The translations under genes and the position numbers were made by a program. A stretch of DNA of 64,000 nucleotides, taken from positions 5,036,001 to 5,100,000 of the forward strand of contig NZ_CP126115.1 in assembly GCF_030123505.1 (NCBI RefSeq), in the 5' to 3' direction. The notes beneath the pieces are model-generated. The model was not told the origin of the DNA and searched no databases. It worked only from the letters and a program-made list of their open reading frames with translations. This DNA comes from Neobacillus sp. YX16 (GTDB lineage Bacteria > Bacillota > Bacilli > Bacillales > Cytobacillaceae). Below, one piece after another: positions 43,094 to 52,920 of the stretch. Each line of letters starts with the position of its first letter. The first letter of the stretch is position 1.

Positions 43094-43666
43094 AAAGACA
43101 AATCTTCTCATCATCATTTGCGATTTGTCCTTCATACCCCTTCTTAAGGACTAATCTTCTCATGACCTTTAGAGATTTGTCCTTCATACCCCTTCTTAAG
43201 GACTAATCTTCTCATGGCCTTTGGAGATTTGTCCTTCATACCCCTTCTTAAGGACTAATCTTCTCATGACCTTTGGAGATTTGTCCTTCATACCCCTTCT
43301 TAAGGACTAATCTTCTCATGGCCTTTGCAGATTTGTCCTTCATACTCCTTCTTAAGGACTAATCTTCTCATGACCTTTAGAGATTTGTCCTTCATACCCC
43401 TTCTTAAGGACTAATCTTCTCATGGCCTTTGGAGATTTGTCCTTCATACCCCTTCTTAAGGACAAATCTTCTCATGACCTCTGGAGATTCGTCCTTCATA
43501 ACCCTTCTTAAGGACTAATCTTCTCATGGCCTTTGGAGATTTGTCCTTCATACTCCTTCTTAAGGACAAATCTTCTCATGACCTTTGGAGATTTGTCCTT
43601 CATAACCCTTCTTAAGGACTAATCTTCTCAGGCCTTTGGAGATTTGTCTTTTATCACACTTCTTTA
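43094..43666. repeat. Tandem array of eleven 52-bp units, each with a hairpin
   Basis: Units begin AAGGAC(T/A)AATCT at 43146, 43198, 43250, 43302, 43354, 43406, 43458, 43510, 43562 and 43614, with a diverged first unit at 43094. Spacing is exactly 52 bp. Each unit can fold through AAGGAC(A/T)AATCT and AGATTTGTCCTT (12-bp arms) around a loop TTCTCATGACCTTTGG, joined by TTCATACCCCTTC. From unit 2 on, units alternate strictly between TCATGACC and TCATGGCC. The last unit is degraded. The array sits between the pepA terminator and the Gly/Tyr-rich gene; no protein frame runs through because 52 is not a multiple of 3. Confidence 0.95.
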
Positions 43667-43669
43667 GAA

Positions 43670-43699
43670 AAAAACAGCAAAGCTTTGCGTGCTCTGCTG
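43670..43699 (-). terminator. Terminator of pepA
   Basis: On the minus strand, stem CAGCAGAGC / GCTTTGCTG (one G-U pair) then TTTTTTTCT. Confidence 0.8.
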
Positions 43700-43751
43700 C
43701 TTTTTATTGTTTGCACCCTGTAGAGTATGCCTATAAAGGTGGCATTTTTGA

Positions 43752-45260
43752 TTACTTTTCAATTGGTTCAAAGCGTTCCACAAATAATGCTAAGGTTCGG
43801 GTCATAACACCTGTTGCCCCTGCAGGACCAAGATCGTGCTCTCTAGAAGTGGTTGAAGTACCTGCAATATCTAGGTGTACCCAAGGAGTACCTTCTGTAA
43901 ATTCACCAATAAAGGCTCCTGCTACTATCGCATGTCCCTCACTGCCAGGAGAGTTGTTTAAATCTGCCACTTTGCTGTTTCTTACCCGTTCTTTGTCTTT
44001 CTCGAACAATGGTAACTGCCACATTGGCTCACCTGCTTCCATTGATGCTTCTAAGACTTGTTCATATAATGTTTCATGATTCGTCATAGCACCTGTTGTG
44101 TGAAGTCCTAGCGCAGTGATAACCCCGCCTGTTAAGGTTGCAACATCAATTAAATATTCTGCACCATGGTGTTTGGCATAGGTTACAGCGTCTGCTAAAA
44201 CAAGTCTGCCTTCTGCATCTGTATTTAACACTTCAATGGTCTTCCCGCTCATAGAGGTGATTACATCGTCAGGTTTAAATGCGTTACCAGAAATCATATT
44301 ATCCGTTGAAGGAATAACCGCGACAACGTTTTGTTCCGGTTTTAATTCTCCAATGATTTCCATTGCACCAAGAACAGCCGCGGCTCCGCCCATATCGGTC
44401 TTCATCCCAACAATGCCAGCTTTTGTTTTGATTGAATAGCCGCCGGTGTCAAAGGTAATTCCTTTTCCAACTAAACCAATAACGTCCTGCCATTGTTCTT
44501 TCCCTTGATACTTTAAAACAATCATCTTAGGTGGTTCTGTAGAACCTTGGTTAACAGCTAGAAAAGCACCCATTCCCAGCTTTTCAATCTCTTCCTTATC
44601 AAGAATTTCAACTTCAAAGTCATACTTGGCAGCAAGCTCTTGTGCATATTTCGCCATGTCCTTTGCTGTTAATAAGTTACCTGGGATATTTACTAGTGTA
44701 CGTGCAGAGTTCGTACCATTACCAAAAGCAAGCCCCACTGTTAGAGAAGCCTTAATATCCTCTACATCACTGTTTTCACTGTAAACCGTGATTTTTTCTA
44801 GCTTTTTTTCAGGTTCATTTGATTTTTGCTTGTAGCCGCGAAATTGATAGCTGGCCAATGCGTATGCTTCACTTACAGCATGTGCAGCTTCTAGTCCATC
44901 TACTGAATCAGTGATAAAGGAATCCAAAAGGACAGCACATTCCTGAAGCTTACTCCCTCTTAGAGCTTTATACGCCTTCCCTAAAGCCTCACTCAGTTTC
45001 TCGAAATTAAATTCCTTTTCCTTTCCAAGCCCCACAAACCAAATTCTTTTTGCAGTGATTTTACCAAAACTATGTACTTTGCTAATAATTTTAAACTTGG
45101 CTGAAATATCACCAGCTTTAACAAGTTCCGTTAATTGTCCATCGAATTTCTCATCCAGTTTCTCAAGAATCCCGCTGAATTTCTCTGTCTTGTCAAAAAG
45201 TCCAATTATTAAACCTTCATCTGCTGCTGAGAAGTCAATTTCATTTTTAACCTCAAACAT
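43752..45260 (-). CDS. pepA: Leucyl aminopeptidase (M17), PepA/YuiE
   Basis: Cytosolic two-metal aminopeptidase. 502 aa; catalytic C-terminal domain with [32 protein letters not shown], the signature [14 protein letters not shown] and [19 protein letters not shown]. Length agrees with B. subtilis YuiE (about 500). ATG 45260 after GGAGGTGG. Next to yuiC-yuiB-yuiA as in B. subtilis. The 52-bp repeat array begins just beyond its terminator. Confidence 0.96.
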   Translation of the reverse strand: MFEVKNEIDFSAADEGLIIGLFDKTEKFSGILEKLDEKFDGQLTELVKAGDISAKFKIISKVHSFGKITAKRIWFVGLGKEKEFNFEKLSEALGKAYKALRGSKLQECAVLLDSFITDSVDGLEAAHAVSEAYALASYQFRGYKQKSNEPEKKLEKITVYSENSDVEDIKASLTVGLAFGNGTNSARTLVNIPGNLLTAKDMAKYAQELAAKYDFEVEILDKEEIEKLGMGAFLAVNQGSTEPPKMIVLKYQGKEQWQDVIGLVGKGITFDTGGYSIKTKAGIVGMKTDMGGAAAVLGAMEIIGELKPEQNVVAVIPSTDNMISGNAFKPDDVITSMSGKTIEVLNTDAEGRLVLADAVTYAKHHGAEYLIDVATLTGGVITALGLHTTGAMTNHETLYEQVLEASMEAGEPMWQLPLFEKDKERVRNSKVADLNNSPGSEGHAIVAGAFIGEFTEGTPWVHLDIAGTSTTSREHDLGPAGATGVMTRTLALFVERFEPIEK

Positions 45261-45344
45261 GTTTCCACCTCCAAATAAATTACCTAATTATTATATCGGA
45301 AATATAAATATATTTCGACTTTCTAAATATATTCATTTCATTAC

Positions 45345-45373
45345 AAAATAAAAATAGCAGGCTCTATGCCTGC
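45345..45373 (-). terminator. Terminator of yuiC
   Basis: Stem GCAGGC / GCCTGC, then TATTTTTATTTT on the minus strand, directly after the stop. Confidence 0.8.
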
Positions 45374-45374
45374 A

Positions 45375-45989
45375 TTATTTTCTCTCTGAACCAATATACT
45401 GCTGACGGAATACCTGCATGGATTTGTCTTCATTTAATGCTTGTAAATCACCCTCTGTCAGTTTTCCATTTCCCTGCTCTATGATATATACATCGATTTC
45501 CTTTTTACCCCACTTGTTATAAACATCCTCAACTGTTTCATAATAAAGGTCGACTTTATTCCCTTTAATAGCCCCGCCTTTATCTGCAACGACCCCTAAC
45601 CCATACCCGGGAATGAACAGAATCGTTCCAATCGGAAATACCGATAAGTCTGCAGCAACAGTCGAATATAAATCTCGTTTTACTTTTACACCTGAATAGG
45701 TAATTCCATACTCAGGATGGTTTTCATTTTTACCTGTGGATTCAAAGCCTGCTGTATATCCTGTTGCAATTACTGTTTTTTTTGGATACTTTGACCAGTC
45801 AAAGGCATCCTCTAATGGCGGTGTCACAGCTTTTGTTTCGCTGGAAGCTGCGTGTGCCTCAAGTTGCACCATTTGTTTAATAAATAGTTTGAGATCTATA
45901 CCTGTAATAGATTGAACAGTCACTAGAATGGCAAGCAGAAAAAGAACAGTCATCGCAAAACGCTTTGTCCAATTTTTGGTTTTATTCAT
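45375..45989 (-). CDS. yuiC: YuiC, 3D-domain cell wall protein
   Basis: 204 aa. An N-terminal membrane anchor ([21 protein letters not shown]) is followed by an extracytoplasmic 3D domain (~70-200): [58 protein letters not shown]. The Asp residues DKGG and KVDLYY are the family's catalytic positions. B. subtilis YuiC is a stationary-phase survival-type muralytic protein related to MltA. ATG 45989. Confidence 0.92.
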   Translation of the reverse strand: MNKTKNWTKRFAMTVLFLLAILVTVQSITGIDLKLFIKQMVQLEAHAASSETKAVTPPLEDAFDWSKYPKKTVIATGYTAGFESTGKNENHPEYGITYSGVKVKRDLYSTVAADLSVFPIGTILFIPGYGLGVVADKGGAIKGNKVDLYYETVEDVYNKWGKKEIDVYIIEQGNGKLTEGDLQALNEDKSMQVFRQQYIGSERK

Positions 45990-46072
45990 TAATAATTTTC
46001 ACTCCTCCCAAAATATTCATTTCCCAACTTGCATGGAAATATTCAAAAAGGAGTAAAAACCATTTTTGACAT

Positions 46073-46108
46073 AAAAAAAAAAGACTTTTTCACAATGGAA
46101 AAAGTCTT
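46073..46108 (-). terminator. Terminator overlapping the yuiB stop
   Basis: Stem AAGACTTTTT / AAAAAGTCTT with T-run on the minus strand; the first stem bases include the stop codon. Confidence 0.88.
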
Positions 46109-46430
46109 AAAACATTTGATAGCCATTTTTTCTCAACATTTTAATGGTAACCCCAGCTGCAATCGCGCCTGCTAACCCACTTAACAAAATGAGGATATCA
46201 GCGGTTGCTAACGAACCCAGCTTTTGACCTAGTTCCTGAAAAGCCACTTTACTATTTGTAAGGTATTCAATGAATTTAACTTTATCAATAATAAAAATAG
46301 CAATAATCGGATATATGAATGCCATAATCCAAGACATTCTTAAAAGCATATTAAGTATAAAACCAATTCCAAAAAATAACACAAAGAATAACAATATCGA
46401 AATAATTAATACAACAATGCTCATCTGCAT
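46107..46430 (-). CDS. yuiB: YuiB membrane protein
   Basis: 107 aa from ATG 46430 after AAAGGGGG (B. subtilis YuiB about 105). Three hydrophobic helices: MSIVVLIISILLFFVLFFGIGFILNMLLRM, WIMAFIYPIIAIFII and ILILLSGLAGAIAAGV. Unknown function; between yuiC and yuiA as in B. subtilis. Confidence 0.88.
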   Translation of the reverse strand: MQMSIVVLIISILLFFVLFFGIGFILNMLLRMSWIMAFIYPIIAIFIIDKVKFIEYLTNSKVAFQELGQKLGSLATADILILLSGLAGAIAAGVTIKMLRKNGYQMF

Positions 46431-46527
46431 GGAATTACCCCCTTTACACATCATTAATTAGTTTACTTAATGTCCATTGGCGAGTCAATCCTAACACACT
46501 AGTTATCTATACATGGGAAAAACTTCA

Positions 46528-46560
46528 AAAAAAATAGCCTCCCGAAGTTTCTCGTGGAAG
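46528..46560 (-). terminator. Terminator downstream of yuiA
   Basis: On the minus strand AGCCT(...)TTCC / GGG(...)AGGCT forms an interrupted stem followed by ATTTTTTTT. Confidence 0.55.
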
Positions 46561-46589
46561 CAAGGCTCTAGTTAACCTATAAGCTCGAA

Positions 46590-46721
46590 TTAAAACTTTT
46601 CCTGTTTCTTTCCAGATCCCTCGCAGCAGGTGCATGTTTCGGATCCCCCAAGCAATAATTGGAAATATCCAGTACCTGAGCAATAATCACAAGTTTTGGT
46701 GTCTAAGCTAGTTGTTTTCAT
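46590..46721 (-). CDS. yuiA: YuiA small zinc-finger-like protein
   Basis: 43 aa: MKTTSLDTKTCDYCSGTGYF...SETCTCCEGSGKKQEKF, with two CxxCxGxG motifs like half of a DnaJ zinc finger. ATG 46721 follows AGGAG. Matches B. subtilis YuiA in size, motif and place beside yuiB. Likely binds zinc; role unknown. Confidence 0.88.
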   Translation of the reverse strand: MKTTSLDTKTCDYCSGTGYFQLLLGGSETCTCCEGSGKKQEKF

Positions 46722-46877
46722 TCAAATCAGCTCCTTAAAATATTATTTAAATTTTCTGATAATATATCAAGAATCTGACTAAATGAAAAGGACGAAATTC
46801 AGCCGAAAATGGGTAAGAAAACGGATTCATCCTAAGTTTTCTTTTATTTCCTAAACGTTACTTAAATTTTCTAAAAA

Positions 46878-47369
46878 TTAAAAAAATAATTTATACGAAC
46901 TGTATTTAAAGTGGTCTCCTGGGTTTAGTCCATCATATCCAGGCTTGGTAACACATTCACTTTGATTTATTAGGAAGTGCAGCATAATCGATGCATCCTT
47001 TTCTTTAAGAAGCTCCTCAGGTGCTATAAACTTTGCCTCATAAAGTTCATTTTCCTGGTGTTGGATTCCCCCTTCATCTAGTGGTTCAAGCTCAAAGACA
47101 AGCAAATTATCACTGATTCCCTCTGAAAGAACACCTGTTCTTAGTCCGATCAACCCCTTGACAACGCAATCTATACCGGTTTCTTCCTTAACTTCCCTTA
47201 CTACTGCTTCATCAGCCGTTTCACCTTCGTCTACAAAACCTGCAGGAAGTGACCACTTTCCCTTTAGGCCTCCGTAACGCTTTTTAACAACCAGCCAATG
47301 CCCCCGAGAGGATTTGACTATCCCTCCAACCGCTAACCAGACCTTGCCCCGCTTCTCTTTATTGCTCAT
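46878..47369 (-). CDS. Nudix hydrolase
   Basis: 163 aa from ATG 47369 after AGGAGGGG. Full Nudix box GFVDEGETADEAVVREVKEETGI (GX5EX7REVXEEXGI) at ~52-74, preceded by KGKWSLPAGF. Hydrolyses a nucleoside diphosphate derivative; substrate unknown. Directly upstream of yumB on the same strand with a weak terminator between. Confidence 0.9.
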   Translation of the reverse strand: MSNKEKRGKVWLAVGGIVKSSRGHWLVVKKRYGGLKGKWSLPAGFVDEGETADEAVVREVKEETGIDCVVKGLIGLRTGVLSEGISDNLLVFELEPLDEGGIQHQENELYEAKFIAPEELLKEKDASIMLHFLINQSECVTKPGYDGLNPGDHFKYSSYKLFF

Positions 47370-47408
47370 AAGACCCCTCCTTGGCAAAATGATTTATATC
47401 TATAGTAA

Positions 47409-47440
47409 CAAAAAAAAGGACAGATAACTCTGCCCCTTTT
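47409..47440 (-). terminator. Terminator after yumB
   Basis: On the minus strand AAAAGGGGCAGA / TCTGTCCTTTT forms a stem with a small bulge, then TTT. Confidence 0.7.
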
Positions 47441-47453
47441 CAAAATATTAATA

Positions 47454-48671
47454 TTAAAAAACGTTAAATTTACCTTTTTTCAATACAAGACCAGCGCCGC
47501 CAATCATGAATAAAGAACGATTGTCGACTACTTTTTTCATTAAGGACGCTTTGCCGCCCATTACCTTTTTACCAAATACAACACCAATGGCATCGTCATG
47601 ACCTAGTGAACATACAGTTCCTTTATTATCAAACGTAAAGGTTTCAAGGTCTGTCTTGTTGCGGATTAAAGCAGCCAAGTTACGAGCTGCGACTTCGCCC
47701 TGCTGCATAGCAATTTGTGCAGTAGGAGGATATGGACGATTGATTTCTTCATTGATCACAAGTGAGCTGTCACCAATGATAAATACTTCATCAAATCCTG
47801 GTACACGTAGGTCAGGCTGCACTTTTACTCGGCCTCTCATTGCTTCAAATCCTGATTTTTCAATAATTGCATTTCCACGGACACCAGCAGCCCAAACGAC
47901 CGTTTCTGCCTTAATTTCACGTGGTTCTTCTTCACCCTTTGCTACAATGATTCCATCAGGTGTACATTCTTTAATCGCTGTTCCAATTAAGAATTCTACC
48001 CCTTTACGCTCCAATTGTGATACAGCGTAATTAACAAGCTCAGGGTCGAAGCCTGGAAGAACAGTTGGTGCGGCCTCTACACAAATAATTTTTACTTTGT
48101 GAGAATCTACATCGTATTCGTGACAAAGTTCAGGTACTCGGTTGGTTAATTCACCTAAGAATTCAATCCCTGTAAAGCCTGCACCGCCTACAACGATAAC
48201 TAGACGATTGTCATTCTTTTCTTCTTCCATATTATAAGTGGCAAATTGATACTCAATATGCTCACGTAATTGGCGTGAAGAATTTACATTTGTAATCCCA
48301 AAAGCGTACTCCTTTAACCCCTTGATTCCAAAGGTTTCAGGTTCTCCGCCAAGAGCGATAACGAGGTAATCATATTCGACTTCGCCTTTTTCTAGGATTA
48401 CCTTTTTCTCTTCCTTCTTGATTTCAACAACAGTATCCTGGACAAAATCAACTTTACTTCTATCAATAACATCACGAATGTCATAACGAACACGGTCATG
48501 ATGAAGTGTGCCTGCAGAAGCCTCATGCAGCCAAGTAGTTTCATAGTGGTAATCATTCTTATTTATTAAAACGATATCTGCTTCATTCACTCCAACAAGC
48601 TTTTGCAACCTTACAGTTGTCATAAGCCCGCCATAACCCGCACCAACAATAACAATTTTTGGCTTTCTCAA
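47454..48671 (-). CDS. yumB: Type II NADH dehydrogenase-like protein YumB
   Basis: Single-subunit flavoprotein that passes electrons from NADH to quinone at the membrane face. 405 aa from TTG 48671 ([18 protein letters not shown]), which aligns with B. subtilis YumB. FAD fold at the N-terminus, NADH fold in [20 protein letters not shown], then [17 protein letters not shown] and [14 protein letters not shown]. The intergenic space to yumC holds a palindrome that could be a Rex/Fnr-like operator. Confidence 0.93.
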   Translation of the reverse strand: MRKPKIVIVGAGYGGLMTTVRLQKLVGVNEADIVLINKNDYHYETTWLHEASAGTLHHDRVRYDIRDVIDRSKVDFVQDTVVEIKKEEKKVILEKGEVEYDYLVIALGGEPETFGIKGLKEYAFGITNVNSSRQLREHIEYQFATYNMEEEKNDNRLVIVVGGAGFTGIEFLGELTNRVPELCHEYDVDSHKVKIICVEAAPTVLPGFDPELVNYAVSQLERKGVEFLIGTAIKECTPDGIIVAKGEEEPREIKAETVVWAAGVRGNAIIEKSGFEAMRGRVKVQPDLRVPGFDEVFIIGDSSLVINEEINRPYPPTAQIAMQQGEVAARNLAALIRNKTDLETFTFDNKGTVCSLGHDDAIGVVFGKKVMGGKASLMKKVVDNRSLFMIGGAGLVLKKGKFNVF

Positions 48672-49012
48672 AGTGATCACTTCCACCTTTATTATTTTGA
48701 GTAAAATACTTGTTCTTATCTTCCTCAGCTTTTATGATTTTTATTTTGTTTAGAGGAAAAAAGTATGTGATGTAATTCACGTACAACGACACAAAATTTT
48801 TCTTTTTTTGTCACAAAAATTTAACATCTATCCTCAATACATATTATGCTAAACTCTTCACAATTTCAAGTAGGTAAATGATTATTTTTAATAAAATTTG
48901 AATGATTTCCTCTATATAAACTGTCTGAATATTCCCCAAAAGTTGTGAGGATTTTATACTTTTGTGATATTATAAGGAATGGAGTCTGTTATTACATAAG
49001 TTGGGGGGATAC
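48672..49012. promoter_or_regulatory. Divergent yumB-yumC control region with palindromes
   Basis: 341 bp with no gene. GTATGTGATGTAATTCACGTAC (48763-48784) is an 8-bp inverted repeat with one mismatch, containing TGTGA-N6-TCAC like Fnr/CRP sites and resembling Rex half-sites. TTTTTGTCACAAAAA (near 48806-48820) is a second palindrome. Both lie upstream of yumB. On the yumC side, TTGTGA (48943) and TATTAT (48968-48973) are a poor promoter pair. Binding proteins are not proved. Confidence 0.45.
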
Positions 49013-50014
49013 ATGGTGCAAAACAATCAAAAAGTTTATGACATAACCATTATCGGGGGCGGCCCTACTGGTCTATTTACTGCTTTTTATGGCGGCATGA
49101 GACAAGCTTCAGTAAAAATTATTGAAAGCTTACCACAATTAGGCGGTCAATTATCGGCACTTTACCCAGAAAAATACATTTACGATGTTGCTGGATTTCC
49201 AAAGGTCCGTGCACAAGAATTAATTAATAATCTAAAAGAACAAATGGCAAAGTTTGACCCAGCCGTTGCACTAGAGCAATCCGTCGAGAAATTGGAAAAA
49301 CAAGAAGATGGTACTTTCAAATTAACAACTAATTCGGAAGTTCACTATTCTAAGACAGTTATTATTACAGCGGGTAATGGTGCATTCCAGCCACGCCGTT
49401 TAGAACTTGAAAGTGCTGGACAATACGAGCGCAAAAACCTACATTACTTTATTGATGATCTTAACAAGTTTGCAGATCAAAAAGTAGTCGTTTTTGGCGG
49501 CGGAGATTCAGCCGTGGACTGGGCATTAATGTTAGAGCCTATTGCCAAAGAAGTAACACTTGTCCACCGCAGAGATAAATTTAGAGCTCATGAGCATAGT
49601 GTTGAGAACTTGCATAACTCAAAAGTGAATGTTAAAACGCCTTTTGTGCCTGCAGAATTAATTGGTGATGACAGCGGCATTAAGCAAGTTGTCCTAACTG
49701 GGGTTAATGGTGAAGGCAGAGAAGCCATTGATGTTGATGCGGTAATTTGTAACTATGGTTTCGTATCCTCTCTAGGTCCTATCAAAGAATGGGGCTTAGA
49801 AATCGAGAAGAATTCTATCGTCGTTAATTCCAAAATGGAAACAGCTATTCCGGGAATCTATGCTGCTGGAGATATTTGCACATACGAAGGTAAAGTGAAA
49901 TTAATTGCCTGTGGATTTGGTGAAGCACCAACGGCTGTTAACAATGCGAAAGCATTTATCGATCCAAAAGCAAAAATCCAGCCTCTTCACAGTTCATCTA
50001 TGTTTGGAAAGTAA
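49013..50014 (+). CDS. yumC: Ferredoxin/flavodoxin-NADP reductase YumC
   Basis: Thioredoxin-reductase-like flavoenzyme without CxxC that reduces ferredoxin with NADPH. 333 aa: [103 protein letters not shown] 49013 follows GGGGGG. B. subtilis YumC is 332 aa and essential. Divergent from yumB as in B. subtilis. Confidence 0.95.
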   Translation: MVQNNQKVYDITIIGGGPTGLFTAFYGGMRQASVKIIESLPQLGGQLSALYPEKYIYDVAGFPKVRAQELINNLKEQMAKFDPAVALEQSVEKLEKQEDGTFKLTTNSEVHYSKTVIITAGNGAFQPRRLELESAGQYERKNLHYFIDDLNKFADQKVVVFGGGDSAVDWALMLEPIAKEVTLVHRRDKFRAHEHSVENLHNSKVNVKTPFVPAELIGDDSGIKQVVLTGVNGEGREAIDVDAVICNYGFVSSLGPIKEWGLEIEKNSIVVNSKMETAIPGIYAAGDICTYEGKVKLIACGFGEAPTAVNNAKAFIDPKAKIQPLHSSSMFGK

Positions 50015-50015
50015 T

Positions 50016-50046
50016 AGTAAAAGGCGCCATATCGGCGCCTTTTACT
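50016..50046. terminator. Bidirectional terminator yumC/yutM
   Basis: 13-bp stem AGTAAAAGGCGCC / GGCGCCTTTTACT, 5-nt loop. Confidence 0.95.
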
Positions 50047-50052
50047 ATTTTA

Positions 50053-50418
50053 TTAACATTCTTCTGGTGTACCTGTTGCGGTTGCCGTTCTGAACGATGA
50101 GCCACAGCCACAAGAGGCAATGGCGTTAGGATTATCGATGGTAAATCCGCCGCCCATCATCGATTGCTTATAATCAATTTTTGTACCATTTAAAATAGAG
50201 GCATCTTCTTTAGCCACAAGAATTTGAATTCCATGCTGTGCAAAATGCAGATCCTCTTCCTTCACTTCATGATCAAAACCCATACCGTATGACAAACCAC
50301 TGCAGCCTCCACCCTTTACACTAACTCGTAATAGGGCACCTTCTTCTTCATTGTGTTTCATCATTTCTTTTATTTGAAGTGCCGCGGCTTCCGTTATAAT
50401 AACTGCATCGTTACTCAT
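50053..50418 (-). CDS. yutM: Iron-sulfur cluster assembly protein, HesB/IscA family (YutM)
   Basis: A-type Fe-S carrier. 121 aa with the three conserved cysteines: GGGCSGLSYGM and the C-terminal CGCGSSF. Length and position next to yumC match B. subtilis YutM (SufA-like). ATG 50418 follows AGGAGGAAG. Delivers clusters to target proteins; redox and Fe-S genes (yumC, yuzB, yutI) surround it. Confidence 0.94.
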   Translation of the reverse strand: MSNDAVIITEAAALQIKEMMKHNEEEGALLRVSVKGGGCSGLSYGMGFDHEVKEEDLHFAQHGIQILVAKEDASILNGTKIDYKQSMMGGGFTIDNPNAIASCGCGSSFRTATATGTPEEC

Positions 50419-50563
50419 AGTTTTCTTCCTCCTTTATTTGAGGTCTTTCTTAATAGTATATACACTGTATCTTCATGACTCAACTAATACGTTCCTATTG
50501 AGTATTATATGATTAGAATTAAATAAGGAAGCGATATACGCTCCCCTATTGTACAACTTTATA

Positions 50564-50803
50564 TTAAAACATAGGATTCTCATCTAGGTATTGGTAAATA
50601 TTATTAACAAGTTCATCCGGTGTACTGCCTGTAACGACTTCCCCATTAACAAGTGCGTAAAGGGTGGAAGCACATTTTCCGCAATAACCGAGACATCCAT
50701 ACTCAATAATATCGAGATTCGGGTCTTTTTCTAACTTTTCCAGTGCTTTTTGAGCACCGCTTGCGAGATTACTGATACAAAATTCAATAATGGGTTTATA
50801 CAT
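50564..50803 (-). CDS. yuzB: YuzB, DUF1450 protein
   Basis: 79 aa from ATG 50803 after GGAGAGGTG (B. subtilis YuzB 78). [54 protein letters not shown]. The cysteine pattern C...CLGYCGKC resembles thioredoxin-like 2Fe-2S ferredoxins, so metal or cluster binding is plausible. Confidence 0.9.
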   Translation of the reverse strand: MYKPIIEFCISNLASGAQKALEKLEKDPNLDIIEYGCLGYCGKCASTLYALVNGEVVTGSTPDELVNNIYQYLDENPMF

Positions 50804-50901
50804 GGCTATCACCTCTCCACAACTTATTATCATACTATCTTTCTTTAGTCGCGTCAAATACCATGTTTCATGTCGAAATGTCAATAAAATTGTCATATGT
50901 G

Positions 50902-50930
50902 TTGTTATTTTGTCATAATTCGGATATACT
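50902..50930 (+). promoter_or_regulatory. Promoter of yutJ
   Basis: -35 TTGTTA (50902-50907), 17-nt spacer, -10 TATACT (50925-50930); leader of about 110 nt. Confidence 0.6.
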
Positions 50931-51046
50931 CTTAATGGATTTAAAGACTATATTACAATTATTTTTATCTTTACCTAGCTTGCTAGGTCTCATATTTTTA
51001 CCAAAATATAGATACGATTACTGGTGTACACAAAGGGGAAATAAAA

Positions 51047-52114
51047 ATGAAAAATCTTGTAATTCTCGGTGGTGGATACGGCGGAATGAAGATTTTGAGT
51101 GAACTTCTTCCAAACAATTTACCTGAGGATGTAAGAATTACACTTGTTGACCGCGTTCCATACCATTGTTTGAAAACAGAATATTATGCCTTAGCGGCAG
51201 GAACTGTATCCGATAAGGAATTGCGTGTTTCTTTTCCAGAACACCCTCAATTAGAGATTAAATATGGGGAAGTTACAGGGATTGAAAAAGATAATAAAAG
51301 AGTCTTGATTAAAGACTCTGAACCCATTAGCTATGACGACCTAATCATCGGACTAGGCTGTGAGGATAAGTATCATGGTGTACCAGGTGCGGATCAATAC
51401 ACCTACAGCATTCAGAGCATTGAAAAATCCCGTATGACCTATTCAATTCTAAACAATTTAGGACCTGGGTCTGTTGTTGGTATCGTTGGTGCAGGACTTA
51501 GCGGTGTGGAGCTTGCCAGTGAATTAAGCGAAAGCCGTGACGATCTAAAAATTAAACTATTTGATCGTGGTAAGCACATTCTTCCTGCCTTCCCTGACCG
51601 CTTAAGTAAATATGTTGAAAATTGGTTTCATAAAAATAATGTTGAAATTATTGGCAATTCTAATATCACAAAAGTGGAGGAAAATTTGCTTTACAACCAT
51701 GATGAGCCGCTTTCCTGTGATGTGATTGTTTGGACCGCTGGTATCCAAGCGAATAAGGTTGTTCGTGAATTAGGGGAAGAAATGGACCGCTCAGGCAGGC
51801 TCATTATTACACCTCGTCATCATTTACCGAATGATGAGAACGTATTTATTTTAGGAGATTGTGCAAGTCTCCCTCATGCCCCAAGTGCTCAATTAGCAGA
51901 GGGACAAGCGGAGCAAATCGTCGAAGTGTTGAAAAAGCGCTGGAATGGTGAGGAGCCTCCTACAGAATTCCCAACTATTAAATTAAAAGGGGTTCTAGGT
52001 TCTCTAGGTAAGAAACATGGTTTTGGAATGATGGCAGACAGAGCCATTACAGGTCGGGTTGCACGTCTGTTAAAATCCGGAGTTCTCTGGCTCTACAAGT
52101 ACCATAACGGTTGA
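51047..52114 (+). CDS. yutJ: NADH dehydrogenase-like flavoprotein YutJ
   Basis: 355 aa, same length as B. subtilis YutJ. FAD fold NLVILGGGYGGMKILSELL, NAD fold SVVGIVGAGLSGVELASELSES, then VIVWTAGIQANKVV, VFILGDCASLPHAPSAQLAEGQAEQI. Second type-II NADH dehydrogenase-like protein within 4 kb of yumB. ATG 51047 after AAGGGG. Quinone reduction is inferred from family. Confidence 0.9.
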   Translation: MKNLVILGGGYGGMKILSELLPNNLPEDVRITLVDRVPYHCLKTEYYALAAGTVSDKELRVSFPEHPQLEIKYGEVTGIEKDNKRVLIKDSEPISYDDLIIGLGCEDKYHGVPGADQYTYSIQSIEKSRMTYSILNNLGPGSVVGIVGAGLSGVELASELSESRDDLKIKLFDRGKHILPAFPDRLSKYVENWFHKNNVEIIGNSNITKVEENLLYNHDEPLSCDVIVWTAGIQANKVVRELGEEMDRSGRLIITPRHHLPNDENVFILGDCASLPHAPSAQLAEGQAEQIVEVLKKRWNGEEPPTEFPTIKLKGVLGSLGKKHGFGMMADRAITGRVARLLKSGVLWLYKYHNG

Positions 52115-52120
52115 TTTAAA

Positions 52121-52156
52121 AAAGAAGCATTCCAGTATAACCTGGAATGCTTCTTT
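52121..52156. terminator. Bidirectional terminator yutJ/yuzD
   Basis: 15-bp stem AAAGAAGCATTCCAG / CTGGAATGCTTCTTT. Confidence 0.95.
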
Positions 52157-52482
52157 TAAATTGATTTGTACCCGTATTTTTCCAACTCGTTAAAAATCGT
52201 TTTTAGTCGCGGGTTGCCTTCTCCGACAATTTTATCTTTAATTACGACTACAGGGTAGAATAGGTCTTCTTCAATGACTCGTTTGGCAAAGTTCTCTTTT
52301 TCATTGTCAGTAGGTGGTTGATAAATATCAACATAGGTCATTTTAAAGGGCTGCTCTGGGAACTTCCTAGCAATAGCCGCCTCTAGCCATTCGAACGTTT
52401 CCTTAGAGGAGGGTAAATTAACACAGCTCGGGCATAATTGTTCTGCACCATAGAGGATAATTTCAACTGTAGTATTTGTCAT
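52156..52482 (-). CDS. yuzD: YuzD, DUF1462 protein
   Basis: 108 aa from ATG 52482 (B. subtilis YuzD 108); an ATG three codons upstream has no better site. Thioredoxin-like pattern VEIILYGAEQLCPSCVNLPSSKETFEWLEAAI with CPSC near the N-terminus. Cytosolic; disulfide or cluster-related role is possible given yutI next door, but not known. Confidence 0.9.
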   Translation of the reverse strand: MTNTTVEIILYGAEQLCPSCVNLPSSKETFEWLEAAIARKFPEQPFKMTYVDIYQPPTDNEKENFAKRVIEEDLFYPVVVIKDKIVGEGNPRLKTIFNELEKYGYKSI

Positions 52483-52630
52483 TCCATCCATCCTTGCTTT
52501 TTCTTCTATTTTACAACATTTAAACTATTAAACATAAAAATATGGTTGTAAATGTGCGAATTCCCATTTCATGAGAATGGATTTTTCCCTTCATTGACAT
52601 TATAATATAAGGAGGAAGGAGACGATAAGT

Positions 52631-52876
52631 ATGGCAGAACAAGAAGTACAAGAAATGTTTGAGCAGGTTCAGGAAGTATTAGATAAATTACGTCCATTTC
52701 TTCTTCGCGATGGAGGAGACTGTGAGTTAGTTGATGTTGAGGATGGTATCGTGAAACTTCGTTTACTAGGTGCATGCGGGAGCTGCCCGAGCTCAACAAT
52801 TACCTTAAAAGCAGGAATTGAAAGAGCACTATTAGAAGAAGTTCCTGGCGTTGTTGAAGTAGAACAAGTATTTTAA
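52631..52876 (+). CDS. yutI: NifU-like Fe-S scaffold protein YutI
   Basis: 81 aa consisting of the NifU C-terminal domain: [52 protein letters not shown], with the cluster-binding CGSC. ATG 52631, AAGGAGG farther upstream and GGAGAC close by. Divergent from yuzD. Builds or carries 4Fe-4S clusters. Confidence 0.94.
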   Translation: MAEQEVQEMFEQVQEVLDKLRPFLLRDGGDCELVDVEDGIVKLRLLGACGSCPSSTITLKAGIERALLEEVPGVVEVEQVF

Positions 52877-52887
52877 TAACGATAAAG

Positions 52888-52919
52888 AGCGATTGCTAAC
52901 AAAGAGCAATCGCTTTTTT
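52888..52919. terminator. Terminator yutI/yutH
   Basis: Stem AGCGATTGCT / AGCAATCGCT, 7-nt loop, TTTTT. Confidence 0.9.
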
Positions 52920-52920
52920 A

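Noticed and set aside
43094..43666. 52-bp array as a CRISPR
   Set aside because: The stretch between hairpins is as conserved as the hairpins, there are no unique spacers and no cas genes are near.
43094..43666. Repeated minus-strand mini-ORFs in the 52-bp array, each with a GGGG upstream of ATG
   Set aside because: The period is not a multiple of three, so frames break every unit, and the spacing from GGGG to ATG is one base.
43636..44079. 147-aa plus-strand ORF overlapping the pepA end and the array
   Set aside because: It begins in the degraded last repeat and runs antisense to pepA without a ribosome site.
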